Assembly: GCA_037577475.1 (NCBI GenBank)
Contig: CM075188.1
Coordinates: 4,286,001 to 4,350,000, forward strand
Source: Chaunax sp. Z400
Lineage: Eukaryota; Chordata; Actinopteri; Lophiiformes; Chaunacidae
Reading direction: 5' to 3'
DNA: 64,000 nt
Part shown: piece by piece, positions 1 through 12,899 of the stretch
Layout of the letters: each line of letters starts with the position of its first letter
How positions within the stretch are numbered: position 1 is the first letter of the stretch
Position numbers and translations under genes: made by a program
The notes under the pieces: model-generated
Seen by the model: the letters and a program-made list of their open reading frames with translations, nothing else
Told to the model about the DNA's origin: nothing
The model's database searches: none

Positions 1-1560
1 TGAGCAGAAGTTCCAATGTTCTGATGTGAGAGAACGATCAATAGATATCCAGATGCTTATGTGAGCAGGTGATCAATAGAAATACAAATGCTGATGTGAG
101 CAGGCGATCCATAGAAATACAAATGCTGATGTGAACAGGTGATCAATAGAAATCCAAATGAAGATGTAAGCGAACGATCAATAGATATCCAGATGCATAT
201 GTGAGCGAGTAATCAATAGAAATCCTACTGCTAATGTGAACAGGTGATCAATAGAAATCCAAATGAAGATGTGAGCGAACGATCAATAGATATCCAGATG
301 CATATGTGAGCAGGTGATCCATAGAATCCAGATGCTGATGCGAGCAAACGATCAATAGAAATCTAGATGCTGAGGTGAGCAGAAGATCCATTGAAATACA
401 AATGCTGATCTGAGCAGGCGATCAATAGAAATACAAATGCTGATCTGAAAATGTGATCCATAGAAATCCAAATGCTGATGTGAGCGAACGATCAATAGAA
501 ATACAAATGCTGAGTGAGCGAACGATCGATAGAAATACAAACGCTGCTGTGAGCGAACGATCATTAGATATCCAGATGCTTATGTGAGCAGGTGATCAAT
601 AGAAATCCTAATGCTAATGTGAGCAGGTGATCCATAGAAATCCAGATGCTGATGCGAGCAAACGATCGATAGAAATCTAGATGCTGATGTGAACATGTGA
701 TCCATAAAAATCCAGATGTTAATGTGAGCAGGTGATCCATAGAAATACAAATGCTGATACGAGCCAACAATCAATAGAAATACAAATGCTGAGGGAGCGA
801 ACGATGGATAGAAATACAAATGCTGATGTGAGCGAACGATCAATAGATATCCAGATGCTGATGTGAGCAGGCGATCCATAGAAGAAAAAAAAAGCTGTTG
901 TGATTAGGCAATCGATTGAAATAAAAAACGCTGATCTGAGCAGGCGATCAATAGAATTCCAGATGCTGATCCGAGCAGGTGATTCACAGAAATCCAAATG
1001 CTAATGTGAGCAGGTGATCCATAGAAATCCAAATGAAGATGTGAGCGAACGATCAATAGATATCCAGATGCTTATGTGAGCAGGTGATCAATAGAAATCC
1101 TAATGCTAATGTGAGCAGGTGATCCATAGAAATCCAGATGCTGATGCGAGCAAACGATCAATAGAAATCTAGATGCTGAGGTGAGCAGAAGATCCATTGA
1201 AATACAAATGGTGATGTGAACATGTGATCCATAGAAATCCAGATGCTGATACGAGCGAACAATCAATAGAAATAAAAATGCTGATCTGAGCAGGCGACCA
1301 ATAGAAATACAAATGCTGATCTGAAAATGTGATCCATAGAAATACAAATGCTGATGTGAGCAAACGATCAATAGAAATACAAATGCTGAGTGAGCGAACG
1401 ATCGATAGATATCCAGATGCTGATGTGAGCAGGCGATCCATACAAAAAAAAAGGCTGTTGTGATTAGGCTATCGATTGAAATAAAAAACGCTGATCTGAG
1501 CAGGCGATCTATAGAATTCCGGATGCTGATTCGAGCAGGTGATTCACAGAAATCCAAATG
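1..1560 (+). repeat. Irregular A-family lead-in to the regular HOR
   Basis: These monomers belong to the same subtypes as the A units downstream but lack their regular order. Two local duplications are visible. A 105-bp (three-monomer) step separates the AAGATGT-type monomers at 161 and 266. A 525-bp (15-monomer) step separates the same marker at 1036 and 1561. The A-tract module is present at about 875-950 and again at about 1435-1500. This looks like the less homogenised edge of the 2.7-kb HOR block, or a scrambled earlier unit. No gene is seen. Confidence 0.8.
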
Positions 1561-4325
1561 AAGATGTGAGCGAACGATCAATAGATATCCAGATGCTTAT
1601 GTGAGCAGGTGATCAATAGAAATCCTAATGCTAATGTGAGCAGGTGATCCACAGAAATCCAGATGCTGATGCCAGCAAACGATCAATAGAAATCTAGATG
1701 CTGAGGTGAGCAGAAGATCCATTGAAATACAAATGCTGATGTGAACATGTGATCAATAGAAATCCAGATGCTAATGTGAGCAGGTGATCCACAGAAATCC
1801 AGATGCTGATGCGAGCAAACGATCAATAGAAATCTAGATGCTGATGTGAGCAGATGATCCGTAGAAATACAAACGCTGATTAGAGCAGGCGATCAATAGA
1901 AATACAAATGCTGATCTGGACATGTGATCCATACAAATACAAATGCTGATATGAGCGAACGATCAATAGAAATCAAAATGCTGATGTGAGTGAATGATCA
2001 ATAGAAATCCAGATGCTAATGTGAGCAGGGTACCCACAGAAATCCAGCTGCTGATGTGAGCGAACGATCAATAGAAATACAAATGCTGATGTGAGCAGGC
2101 GATCCATAGAAATACAGATACTGATGTAAGGGAATGATCAATAGAAATACAAATGCTGATGTGAGCAGGCGATCCATAGAAATCCAGATGCTGATGTGAG
2201 CAGGTGATCCATAGAACTTGAAATGCTGATCTGAGCAGGTGATCAATAGATATCCAGATGCTAATGTGAGAAGGCAATCGATAGAAATAAGAAACGCTGA
2301 TCTGAGAAGGTGATCCATAGAAATACAAATTCTGATGTGAACAGGTGATCCATAGAAATCCAGATGCTGATGCGAGCAAACGATCAATAGAAATCTAGAT
2401 GCTGAGGTGAGCAGAAGATCCATTGAAATACAATTGCTGATGTGAACATGTGATCAATAGAAATCCAGATGCTAATGTGAGCAGGTGATCCACAGAAATT
2501 CAGATGCTGATGCGAGCAAACGATCAATAGAAATCTAGATGCTGATGTGAGCAGATGATCCGTAGAAATACAAACGCTGATTAGAGCAGGCAATCAATAG
2601 AAATACAAATGCTGATCTGGACATGTGATCCATACAAATACAAATGCTGATATGAGCGAACGATCAATAGAAATCAAAATGCTGATGTGAGTGAATGATC
2701 AATAGAAATCCAGATGCTAATGTGAGCAGGGTACCCACAGAAATCCAGCTGCTGATGTGAGCAAACGATCAATAGAAATACAAATGCTGATGTGAGCAGG
2801 CAATCCATAGAAATCCAGATACTGATGTAAGGGAATGATCAATAGAAATACAAATGCTGATGTGAGCAGGCGATCCATAGAAATCCAGATGCTGATGTGA
2901 GCAGGTGATCCATAGAACTTGAAATGCTGATCTGAGCAGGTGATCAATAGATATCCAGATGCTAATGTGAGAAGGCGATCGATAGAAATAAGAAATGCTG
3001 ATCTGAGAAGGTGATCCATAGAAATACAAATTCTGATGTGAACAGGTGATCAATAGAAATCCAGATGCTGATGTGAGCAGATTATCCGTAGAAATCCAGA
3101 TGCTGATGTGAGCAGATGATCCGTAGAAATCCAGATGCTGATGTGAGCAGATCCATATAACTTGAAATGCTGATCTGAGCAGATGATCAATAGATATCCA
3201 TATGCTAATGTGAGAAGGCGATCGATAGAAATAAGAAACGCTGATCAGAGCAGGCGATCCATAGAAATCTAGATGCTGAGGTGAGCAGAAGATCCATAGA
3301 AATACAAATGCTGATGTGAGCAGGTGATCCATAGAACTTGAAATGCTGATCTGCGCCGGTGATCAATAGATATCCAGATGCTAATGTGAGAAGGCGATCG
3401 ATAGAAATAAGAAACGCTGATCTGAGAAGGTGATCCATAGAAATACAAATGCTGAGTTTAGCAGAAGATCCATAGAAATACAAATGGTGATCTGAGCAGG
3501 CGATCAATAGAAATACAAATGCTGATCTGAAAATATGATCCATAGAAATACAAATGCTGAGTGAGCGAACGATCGATAGAATACAAATGCTGATGTGAGC
3601 GAACGATCAATAGATATCCAGATGCTGATGTGAGCAGGCGATCCATATAAAAAAAAAACGCTGTTGTGATTAGGCAATCGATTGAAATAAAAAACGCAGA
3701 TCTGAGCAGGCGATCAATAGAATTCCAGATGCTGATCCGAGCAGGTGATTCACAGAAATCCAAATGCTAATGTGAGCAGGTGATCCATAGAAATCCAAAT
3801 GAAGATGTGAGCGAATGATCAATAGATATCCAGATGCTTATGTGAGCAGGTGATCAATAGAAATCCTAATGCTAATGTGAGCAGGTGATCCATAGAAATC
3901 CAGATGCTGATGCGAGCAAACGATCAATAGAAATCTAGATGCTGAGATGAGCAGAAGATCCATTGAAATACAAATGGTGATGTGAACATGTGATCCATAG
4001 AAATCCAGATGCTGATTCGAGCGAACAATCAATAGAAATAAAAATGCTGATCTGAGCAGGCGATCAATAGAAATACAAATGCTGATCTGAAAATGTCATC
4101 CATAGAAATACAAATGCTGATGTGAGCAAACGACCAATAGAAATACAAATGCTGAGTGAGCGAACGATCGATAGAATACAAATGCTGATGTGAGCGAACG
4201 ATCAATAGATATCCAGATGCTGATGTGAGCAGGCGATCGATTGAAATAAAAAACGCTGATCTGAGCAGGCGATCTATAGAATTCCGGATGCTGATTCGAG
4301 CAGGTGATTCACAGAAATCCAAATG
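1561..4325 (+). repeat. HOR A, unit 1 (2765 bp, long form)
   Basis: The unit is defined by the marker monomer beginning AAGATGTGAGCG at 1561, which recurs at 4326. It is 2765 bp, equal to 79 x 35. Compared with the next three units it has 105 bp (three monomers) more, located at roughly 3905-4015. There the later units jump directly from the 'GATGCTGAT' of one monomer to the equivalent point three monomers on. It is otherwise colinear with units 2-4, including the A-tract module near 3645 and a 32-bp deleted monomer near 3145. Confidence 0.9.
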
Positions 4326-6985
4326 AAGATGTGAGCGAACGATCAATAGATATCCAGATGCTTATGTGAGCAGGTGATCAATAGAAATCCTAATGCTAAT
4401 GTGAGCAGGTGATCCACAGAAATCCAGATGCTGATGCGAGCAAACGATCAATAGAAATCTAGATGCTGAGGTGAGCAGAAGATCCATTGAAATACAAATG
4501 CTGATGTGAACATGTGATCAATAGAAATCCAGATGCTAATGTGAGCAGGTGATCCACAGAAATCCAGATGCTGATGCGAGCAAACGATCAATAGAAATCT
4601 AGATGCTGATGTGAGCAGATGATCCGTAGAAATACAAACGCTGATTAGAGCAGGCGATCAATAGAAATACAAATGCTGATCTGGACATGTGATCCATACA
4701 AATACAAATGCTGATATGAGCGAACTATCAATAGAAATCAAAATGCTGATGTGAGTGAATGATCAATAGAAATCCAGATGCTAATGTGAGCAGGGTACCC
4801 ACAGAAATCCAGCTGCTGATGTGAGCGAACGATCAATAGAAATACAAATGCTGATGTGAGCAGGCGATCCATAGAAATCCAGATACTGATGTAAGGGAAT
4901 GATCAATAGAAATACAAATGCTGATGTGAGCAGGCGATCCATAGAAATCCAGATGCTGATGTGAGCAGGTGATCCATAGAACTTGAAATGCTGATCTGAG
5001 CAGGTGATCAATAGATATCCAGATGCTAATGTGAGAAGGCAATCGATAGAAATAAGAAACGCTGATCTGAGAAGGTGATCCATAGAAATACAAATTCTGA
5101 TATGAACAGGTGATCCATAGAAATCCAGATGCTGATGCGAGCAAACGATCAATAGAAATCTAGATGCTGAGGTGAGCAGAAGATCCATTGAAATACAATT
5201 GCTGATGTGAACATGTGATCAATAGAAATCCAGATGCTAATGTGAGCAGGTGATCCACAGAAATTCAGATGCTGATGCGAGCAAACGATCAATAGAAATC
5301 TAGATGCTGATGTGAGCAGATGATCCGTAGAAATACAAACGCTGATTAGAGCAGGCAATCAATAGAAATACAAATGCTGATCTGGACATGTGATCCATAC
5401 AAATACAAATGCTGATATGAGCGAACGATCAATAGAAATCAAAATGCTGATGTGAGTGAATGATCAATAGAAATCCAGATGCTAATGTGAGCAGGGTACC
5501 CACAGAAATCCAGCTGCTGATGTGAGCAAACGATCAATAGAAATACAAACGCTGATGTGAGCAGGCAATCCATATAAATCCAGATACTGATGTAAGGGAA
5601 TGATCAATAGAAATACAAATGCTGATGTGAGCAGGCGATCCATAGAAATCCAGATGCTGATGTGAGCAGGTGATCCATAGAACTTGAAATGCTGATCTGA
5701 GCAGGTGATCAATAGATATCCAGATGCTAATGTGAGAAGGCGATCGATAGAAATAAGAAACGCTGATCTGAGAAGGTGATCCATAGAAATACAAATTCTG
5801 ATGTGAACAGGTGATCAATAGAAATCCAGATGCTGATGTGAGCAGATTATCCGTAGAAATCCAGATGCTGATGTGAGCAGATGATCCGTAGAAATCCAGA
5901 TGCTGATGTGAGCAGATCCATATAACTTGAAATGCTGATCTGAGCAGATGATCAATAGATATCCATATGCTAATGTGAGAAGGCGATCGATAGAAATAAG
6001 AAACGCTGATCAGAGCAGGCGATCCATAGAAATCTAGATGCTGAGGTGAGCAGAAGATCCATAGAAATACAAATGCTGATGTGAGCAGGTGATCCATAGA
6101 ACTTGAAATGCTGATCTGCGCCGGTGATCAATAGATATCCAGATGCTAATGTGAGAAGGTGATCGATAGAAATAAGAAACGCTGATCTGAGAAGGTGATC
6201 CATAGAAATACAAATGCTGAGTTTAGCAGAAGATCCATAGAAATACAAATGGTGATCTGAGCAGGCGATCAATAGAAATACAAATGCTGATCTGAAAATA
6301 TGATCCATAGAAATACAAATGCTGAGTGAGCGAACGATCGATAGAATACAAATGCTGATGTGGGCGAACGATCAATAGATATCCAGATGCTGATGTGAGC
6401 AGGCGATCCATATAAAAAAAAAACGCTGTTGTGATTAGGCAATCGATTGAAATAAAAAACGCTGATCTGAGCAGGCGATCAATAGAATTCCAGATGCTGA
6501 TCCGAGCAGGTGATTCACAGAAATCCAAATGCTAATGTGAGCAGGTGATCCATAGAAATCCAAATGAAGATGTGAGCGAACGATCAATAGATATCCAGAT
6601 GCTTATGTGAGCAGGTGATCAATAGAAATCCTAATGCTAATGTGAGCAGGTGATCCATAGAAATCCAGATGCTGATTCGAGCGAACAATCAATAGAAATA
6701 AAAATGCTGATCTGAGCAGGCGATCAATAGAAATACAAATGCTGATCTGAAAATGTCATCCATAGAAATACAAATGCTGATGTGAGCAAACGACCAATAG
6801 AAATACAAATGCTGAGTGAGCGAACGATCGATAGAATACAAATGCTGATGTGAGCGAACGATCAATAGATATCCAGATGCTGATGTGAGCAGGCGATCGA
6901 TTGAAATAAAAAACGCTGATCTGAGCAGGCGATCTATAGAATTCCGGATGCTGATTCGAGCAGGTGATTCACAGAAATCCAAATG
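4326..6985 (+). repeat. HOR A, unit 2 (2660 bp)
   Basis: This unit is 2660 bp long, 76 monomer lengths, and is defined by the same AAGATGTGAGCG marker at 4326 and 6986. It is nearly base-for-base the same as units 3 and 4. Among the few private differences I noticed are a TGGGCG in place of TGAGCG at about 6361 and CATATAAATCC in place of CATAGAAATCC near 5570. The missing three-monomer block relative to unit 1 falls near 6665. Confidence 0.92.
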
Positions 6986-9645
6986 AAGATGTGAGCGAAC
7001 GATCAATAGATATCCAGATGCTTATGTGAGCAGGTGATCAATAGAAATCCTAATGCTAATGTGAGCAGGTGATCCACAGAAATCCAGATGCTGATGCGAG
7101 CAAACGATCAATAGAAATCTAGATGCTGAGGTGAGCAGAAGATCCATTGAAATACAAATGCTGATGTGAACATGTGATCAATAGAAATCCAGATGCTAAT
7201 GTGAGCAGGTGATCCACAGAAATCCAGATGCTGATGCGAGCAAACGATCAATAGAAATCTAGATGCTGATGTGAGCAGATGATCCGTAGAAATACAAACG
7301 CTGATTAGAGCAGGCGATCAATAGAAATACAAATGCTGATCTGGACATGTGATCCATACAAATACAAATGCTGATATGAGCGAACTATCAATAGAAATCA
7401 AAATGCTGATGTGAGTGAATGATCAATAGAAATCCAGATGCTAATGTGAGCAGGGTACCCACAGAAATCCAGCTGCTGATGTGAGCGAACGATCAATAGA
7501 AATACAAATGCTGATGTGAGCAGGCGATCCATAGAAATCCAGATACTGATGTAAGGGAATGATCAATAGAAATACAAATGCTGATGTGAGCAGGCGATCC
7601 ATAGAAATCCAGATGCTGATGTGAGCAGGTGATCCATAGAACTTGAAATGCTGATCTGAGCAGGTGATCAATAGATATCCAGATGCTAATGTGAGAAGGC
7701 AATCGATAGAAATAAGAAACGCTGATCTGAGAAGGTGATCCATAGAAATACAAATTCTGATATGAACAGGTGATCCATAGAAATCCAGATGCTGATGCGA
7801 GCAAACGATCAATAGAAATCTAGATGCTGAGGTGAGCAGAAGATCCATTGAAATACAATTGCTGATGTGAACATGTGATCAATAGAAATCCAGATGCTAA
7901 TGTGAGCAGGTGATCCACAGAAATTCAGATGCTGATGCGAGCAAACGATCAATAGAAATCTAGATGCTGATGTGAGCAGATGATCCGTAGAAATACAAAC
8001 GCTGATTAGAGCAGGCAATCAATAGAAATACAAATGCTGATCTGGACATGTGATCCATACAAATACAAATGCTGATATGAGCGAACGATCAATAGAAATC
8101 AAAATGCTGATGTGAGTGAATGATCAATAGAAATCCAGATGCTAATGTGAGCAGGGTACCCACAGAAATCCAGCTGCTGATGTGAGCAAACGATCAATAG
8201 AAATACAAACGCTGATGTGAGCAGGCAATCCATAGAAATCCAGATACTGATGTAAGGGAATGATCAATAGAAATACAAATGCTGATGTGAGCAGGCGATC
8301 CATAGAAATCCAGATGCTGATGTGAGCAGGTGATCCATAGAACTTGAAATGCTGATCTGAGCAGGTGATCAATAGATATCCAGATGCTAATGTGAGAAGG
8401 CGATCGATAGAAATAAGAAACGCTGATCTGAGAAGGTGATCCATAGAAATACAAATTCTGATGTGAACAGGTGATCAATAGAAATCCAGATGCTGATGTG
8501 AGCAGATTATCCGTAGAAATCCAGATGCTGATGTGAGCAGATGATCCGTAGAAATCCAGATGCTGATGTGAGCAGATCCATATAACTTGAAATGCTGATC
8601 TGAGCAGATGATCAATAGATATCCATATGCTAATGTGAGAAGGCGATCGATAGAAATAAGAAACGCTGATCAGAGCAGGCGATCCATAGAAATCTAGATG
8701 CTGAGGTGAGCAGAAGATCCATAGAAATACAAATGCTGATGTGAGCAGGTGATCCATAGAACTTGAAATGCTGATCTGCGCCAGTGATCAATAGATATCC
8801 AGATGCTAATGTGAGAAGGTGATCGATAGAAATAAGAAACGCTGATCTGAGAAGGTGATCCATAGAAATACAAATGCTGAGTTTAGCAGAAGATCCATAG
8901 AAATACAAATGGTGATCTGAGCAGGCGATCAATAGAAATACAAATGCTGATCTGAAAATATGATCCATAGAAATACAAATGCTGAGTGAGCGAACGATCG
9001 ATAGAATACAAATGCTGATGTGAGCGAACGATCAATAGATATCCAGATGCTGATGTGAGCAGGCGATCCATATAAAAAAAAAACGCTGTTGTGATTAGGC
9101 AATCGATTGAAATAAAAAACGCTGATCTGAGCAGGCGATCAATAGAATTCCAGATGCTGATCCGAGCAGGTGATTCACAGAAATCCAAATGCTAATGTGA
9201 GCAGGTAATCCATAGAAATCCAAATGAAGATGTGAGCGAACGATCAATAGATATCCAGATGCTTATGTGAGCAGGTGATCAATAGAAATCCTAATGCTAA
9301 TGTGAGCAGGTGATCCATAGAAATCCAGATGCTGATTCGAGCGAACAATCAATAGAAATAAAAATGCTGATCTGAGCAGGCGATCAATAGAAATACAAAT
9401 GCTGATCTGAAAATGTCATCCATAGAAATACAAATGCTGATGTGAGCAAACGACCAATAGAAATACAAATGCTGAGTGAGCGAACGATCGATAGAATACA
9501 AATGCTGATGTGAGCGAACGATCAATAGATATCCAGATGCTGATGTGAGCAGGCGATCGATTGAAATAAAAAACGCTGATCTGAGCAGGCGATCTATAGA
9601 ATTCCGGATGCTGATTCGAGCAGGTGATTCACAGAAATCCAAATG
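6986..9645 (+). repeat. HOR A, unit 3 (2660 bp)
   Basis: This is a 2660-bp unit in exact register with units 2 and 4. The A-tract module lies near 9073. A private change near 8782 reads CCAGTGATC where the others read CCGGTGATC, and another near 9207 reads GGTAATCC. The low number of differences between adjacent units points to very recent unequal exchange or amplification. Confidence 0.92.
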
Positions 9646-12305
9646 AAGATGTGAGCGAACGATCAATAGATATCCAGATGCTTATGTGAGCAGGTGATCA
9701 ATAGAAATCCTAATGCTAATGTGAGCAGGTGATCCACAGAAATCCAGATGCTGATGCGAGCAAACGATCAATAGAAATCTAGATGCTGAGGTGAGCAGAA
9801 GATCCATTGAAATACAAATGCTGATGTGAACATGTGATCAATAGAAATCCAGATGCTAATGTGAGCAGGTGATCCACAGAAATCCAGATGCTGATGCGAG
9901 CAAACGATCAATAGAAATCTAGATGCTGATGTGAGCAGATGATCCGTAGAAATACAAACGCTGATTAGAGCAGGCGATCAATAGAAATACAAATGCTGAT
10001 CTGGACATGTGATCCATACAAATACAAATGCTGATATGAGCGAACTATCAATAGAAATCAAAATGCTGATGTGAGTGAATGATCAATAGAAATCCAGATG
10101 CTAATGTGAGCAGGGTACCCACAGAAATCCAGCTGCTGATGTGAGCGAACGATCAATAGAAATACAAATGCTGATGTGAGCAGGCGATCCATAGAAATCC
10201 AGATACTGATGTAAGGGAATGATCAATAGAAATACAAATGCTGATGTGAGCAGGCGATCCATAGAAATCCAGATGCTGATGTGAGCAGGTGATCCATAGA
10301 ACTTGAAATGCTGATCTGAGCAGGTGATCAATAGATATCCAGATGCTAATGTGAGAAGGCAATCGATAGAAATAAGAAACGCTGATCTGAGAAGGTGATC
10401 CATAGAAATACAAATTCTGATATGAACAGGTGATCCATAGAAATCCAGATGCTGATGCGAGCAAACGATCAATAGAAATCTAGATGCTGAGGTGAGCAGA
10501 AGATCCATTGAAATACAATTGCTGATGTGAACATGTGATCAATAGAAATCCAGATGCTAATGTGAGCAGGTGATCCACAGAAATTCAGATGCTGATGCGA
10601 GCAAACGATCAATAGAAATCTAGATGCTGATGTGAGCAGATGATCCGTAGAAATACAAACGCTGATTAGAGCAGGCAATCAATAGAAATACAAATGCTGA
10701 TCTGGACATGTGATCCATACAAATACAAATGCTGATATGAGCGAACGATCAATAGAAATCAAAATGCTGATGTGAGTGAATGATCAATAGAAATCCAGAT
10801 GCTAATGTGAGCAGGGTACCCACAGAAATCCAGCTGCTGATGTGAGCAAACGATCAATAGAAATACAAACGCTGATGTGAGCAGGCAATCCATAGAAATC
10901 CAGATACTGATGTAAGGGAATGATCAATAGAAATACAAATGCTGATGTGAGCAGGCGATCCATAGAAATCCAGATGCTGATGTGAGCAGGTGATCCATAG
11001 AACTTGAAATGCTGATCTGAGCAGGTGATCAATAGATATCCAGATGCTAATGTGAGAAGGCGATCGATAGAAATAAGAAACGCTGATCTGAGAAGGTGAT
11101 CCATAGAAATACAAATTCTGATGTGAACAGGTGATCAATAGAAATCCAGATGCTGATGTGAGCAGATTATCCGTAGAAATCCAGATGCTGATGTGAGCAG
11201 ATGATCCGTAGAAATCCAGATGCTGATGTGAGCAGATCCATATAACTTGAAATGCTGATCTGAGCAGATGATCAATAGATATCCATATGCTAATGTGAGA
11301 AGGCGATCGATAGAAATAAGAAACGCTGATCAGAGCAGGCGATCCATAGAAATCTAGATGCTGAGGTGAGCAGAAGATCCATAGAAATACAAATGCTGAT
11401 GTGAGCAGGTGATCCATAGAACTTGAAATGCTGATCTGCGCCGGTGATCAATAGATATCCAGATGCTAATGTGAGAAGGTGATCGATAGAAATAAGAAAC
11501 GCTGATCTGAGAAGGTGATCCATAGAAATACAAATGCTGAGTTTAGCAGAAGATCCATAGAAATACAAATGGTGATCTGAGCAGGCGATCAATAGAAATA
11601 CAAATGCTGATCTGAAAATATGATCCATAGAAATACAAATGCTGAGTGAGCGAACGATCGATAGAATACAAATGCTGATGTGAGCGAACGATCAATAGAT
11701 ATCCAGATGCTGATGTGAGCAGGCGATCCATATAAAAAAAAAACGCTGTTGTGATTAGGCAATCGATTGAAATAAAAAACGCTGATCTGAGCAGGCGATC
11801 AATAGAATTCCAGATGCTGATCCGAGCAGGTGATTCACAGAAATCCAAATGCTAATGTGAGCAGGTGATCCATAGAAATCCAAATGAAGATGTGAGCGAA
11901 CGATCAATAGATATCCAGATGCTTATGTGAGCAGGTGATCAATAGAAATCCTAATGCTAATGTGAGCAGGTGATCCATAGAAATCCAGATGCTGATTCGA
12001 GCGAACAATCAATAGAAATAAAAATGCTGATCTGAGCAGGCGATCAATAGAAATACAAATGCTGATCTGAAAATGTCATCCATAGAAATACAAATGCTGA
12101 TGTGAGCAAACGACCAATAGAAATACAAATGCTGAGTGAGCGAACGATCGATAGAATACAAATGCTGATGTGAGCGAACGATCAATAGATATCCAGATGC
12201 TGATGTGAGCAGGCGATCGATTGAAATAAAAAACGCTGATCTGAGCAGGCGATCTATAGAATTCCGGATGCTGATTCGAGCAGGTGATTCACAGAAATCC
12301 AAATG
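9646..12305 (+). repeat. HOR A, unit 4 (2660 bp)
   Basis: This is the third consecutive 2660-bp unit in exact register, ending at the marker monomer at 12306. Its A-tract module is near 11733 and its 32-bp deleted monomer near 11230. After this unit the regular register is lost. Confidence 0.92.
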
Positions 12306-12899
12306 AAGATGTGAGCGAACGATCAATAGATATCCAGATGCTTATGTGAGCAGGTGATCAATAGAAATCCTAATGCTAATGTGAGCAGGTGATCCAAAGA
12401 AATCCAGATGCTGATGCGAGCAAACGATCAATAGAAATCTAGATGCTGAGGTGAGCAGAAGATCCACTGAAATACAAATGCTGATGTGAACATGTGATCA
12501 ATAGAAATCCAGATGCTAATGTGAGCAGGTGATCCACAGAAATCCAGATGCTGATACGAGCGAACAATCAATAGAAATAAAAATGCTGATCTGAGCAGGC
12601 GATCAATAGAAATACAAATGCTGATCTGAAAATGTGATCCATAGAAATACAAATGCTGATGTGAGCAAACGATCAATAGAAATACAAATGCTGAGTGAGC
12701 AAACGATCGATAGAATACAAATGCTGATGTGAGCGAACGATCAATAGATATCCAGATGCTGATGTGAGCAGGCGATCCATACAAAAAAAAAGGCTGTTGT
12801 GATTAGGCTATCGATTGAAATAAAAAACGCTGATCTGAGCAGGCGATCTATAGAATTCCGGATGCTGATTCGAGCAGGTGATTCACAGAAATCCAAATG
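12306..12899 (+). repeat. Partial A unit (594 bp) between A markers
   Basis: This short segment starts at the A marker (12306) and meets the same marker again at 12900. It carries an A-tract module at about 12780 in the 'TACAAAAA...GGCTG' form. That form is otherwise seen only near 1440, in the lead-in region. It therefore resembles the 1036-1560 segment more than the regular A units. It probably arose by unequal exchange between a regular unit and a lead-in-type segment. Confidence 0.75.

Noticed and set aside
4326..12305. Treating the three near-identical 2660-bp units as an assembly error
   Set aside because: Each unit has a few private substitutions (for example near 6361, 8782 and 9207), which argues for real copies. 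True copy number still needs long reads.
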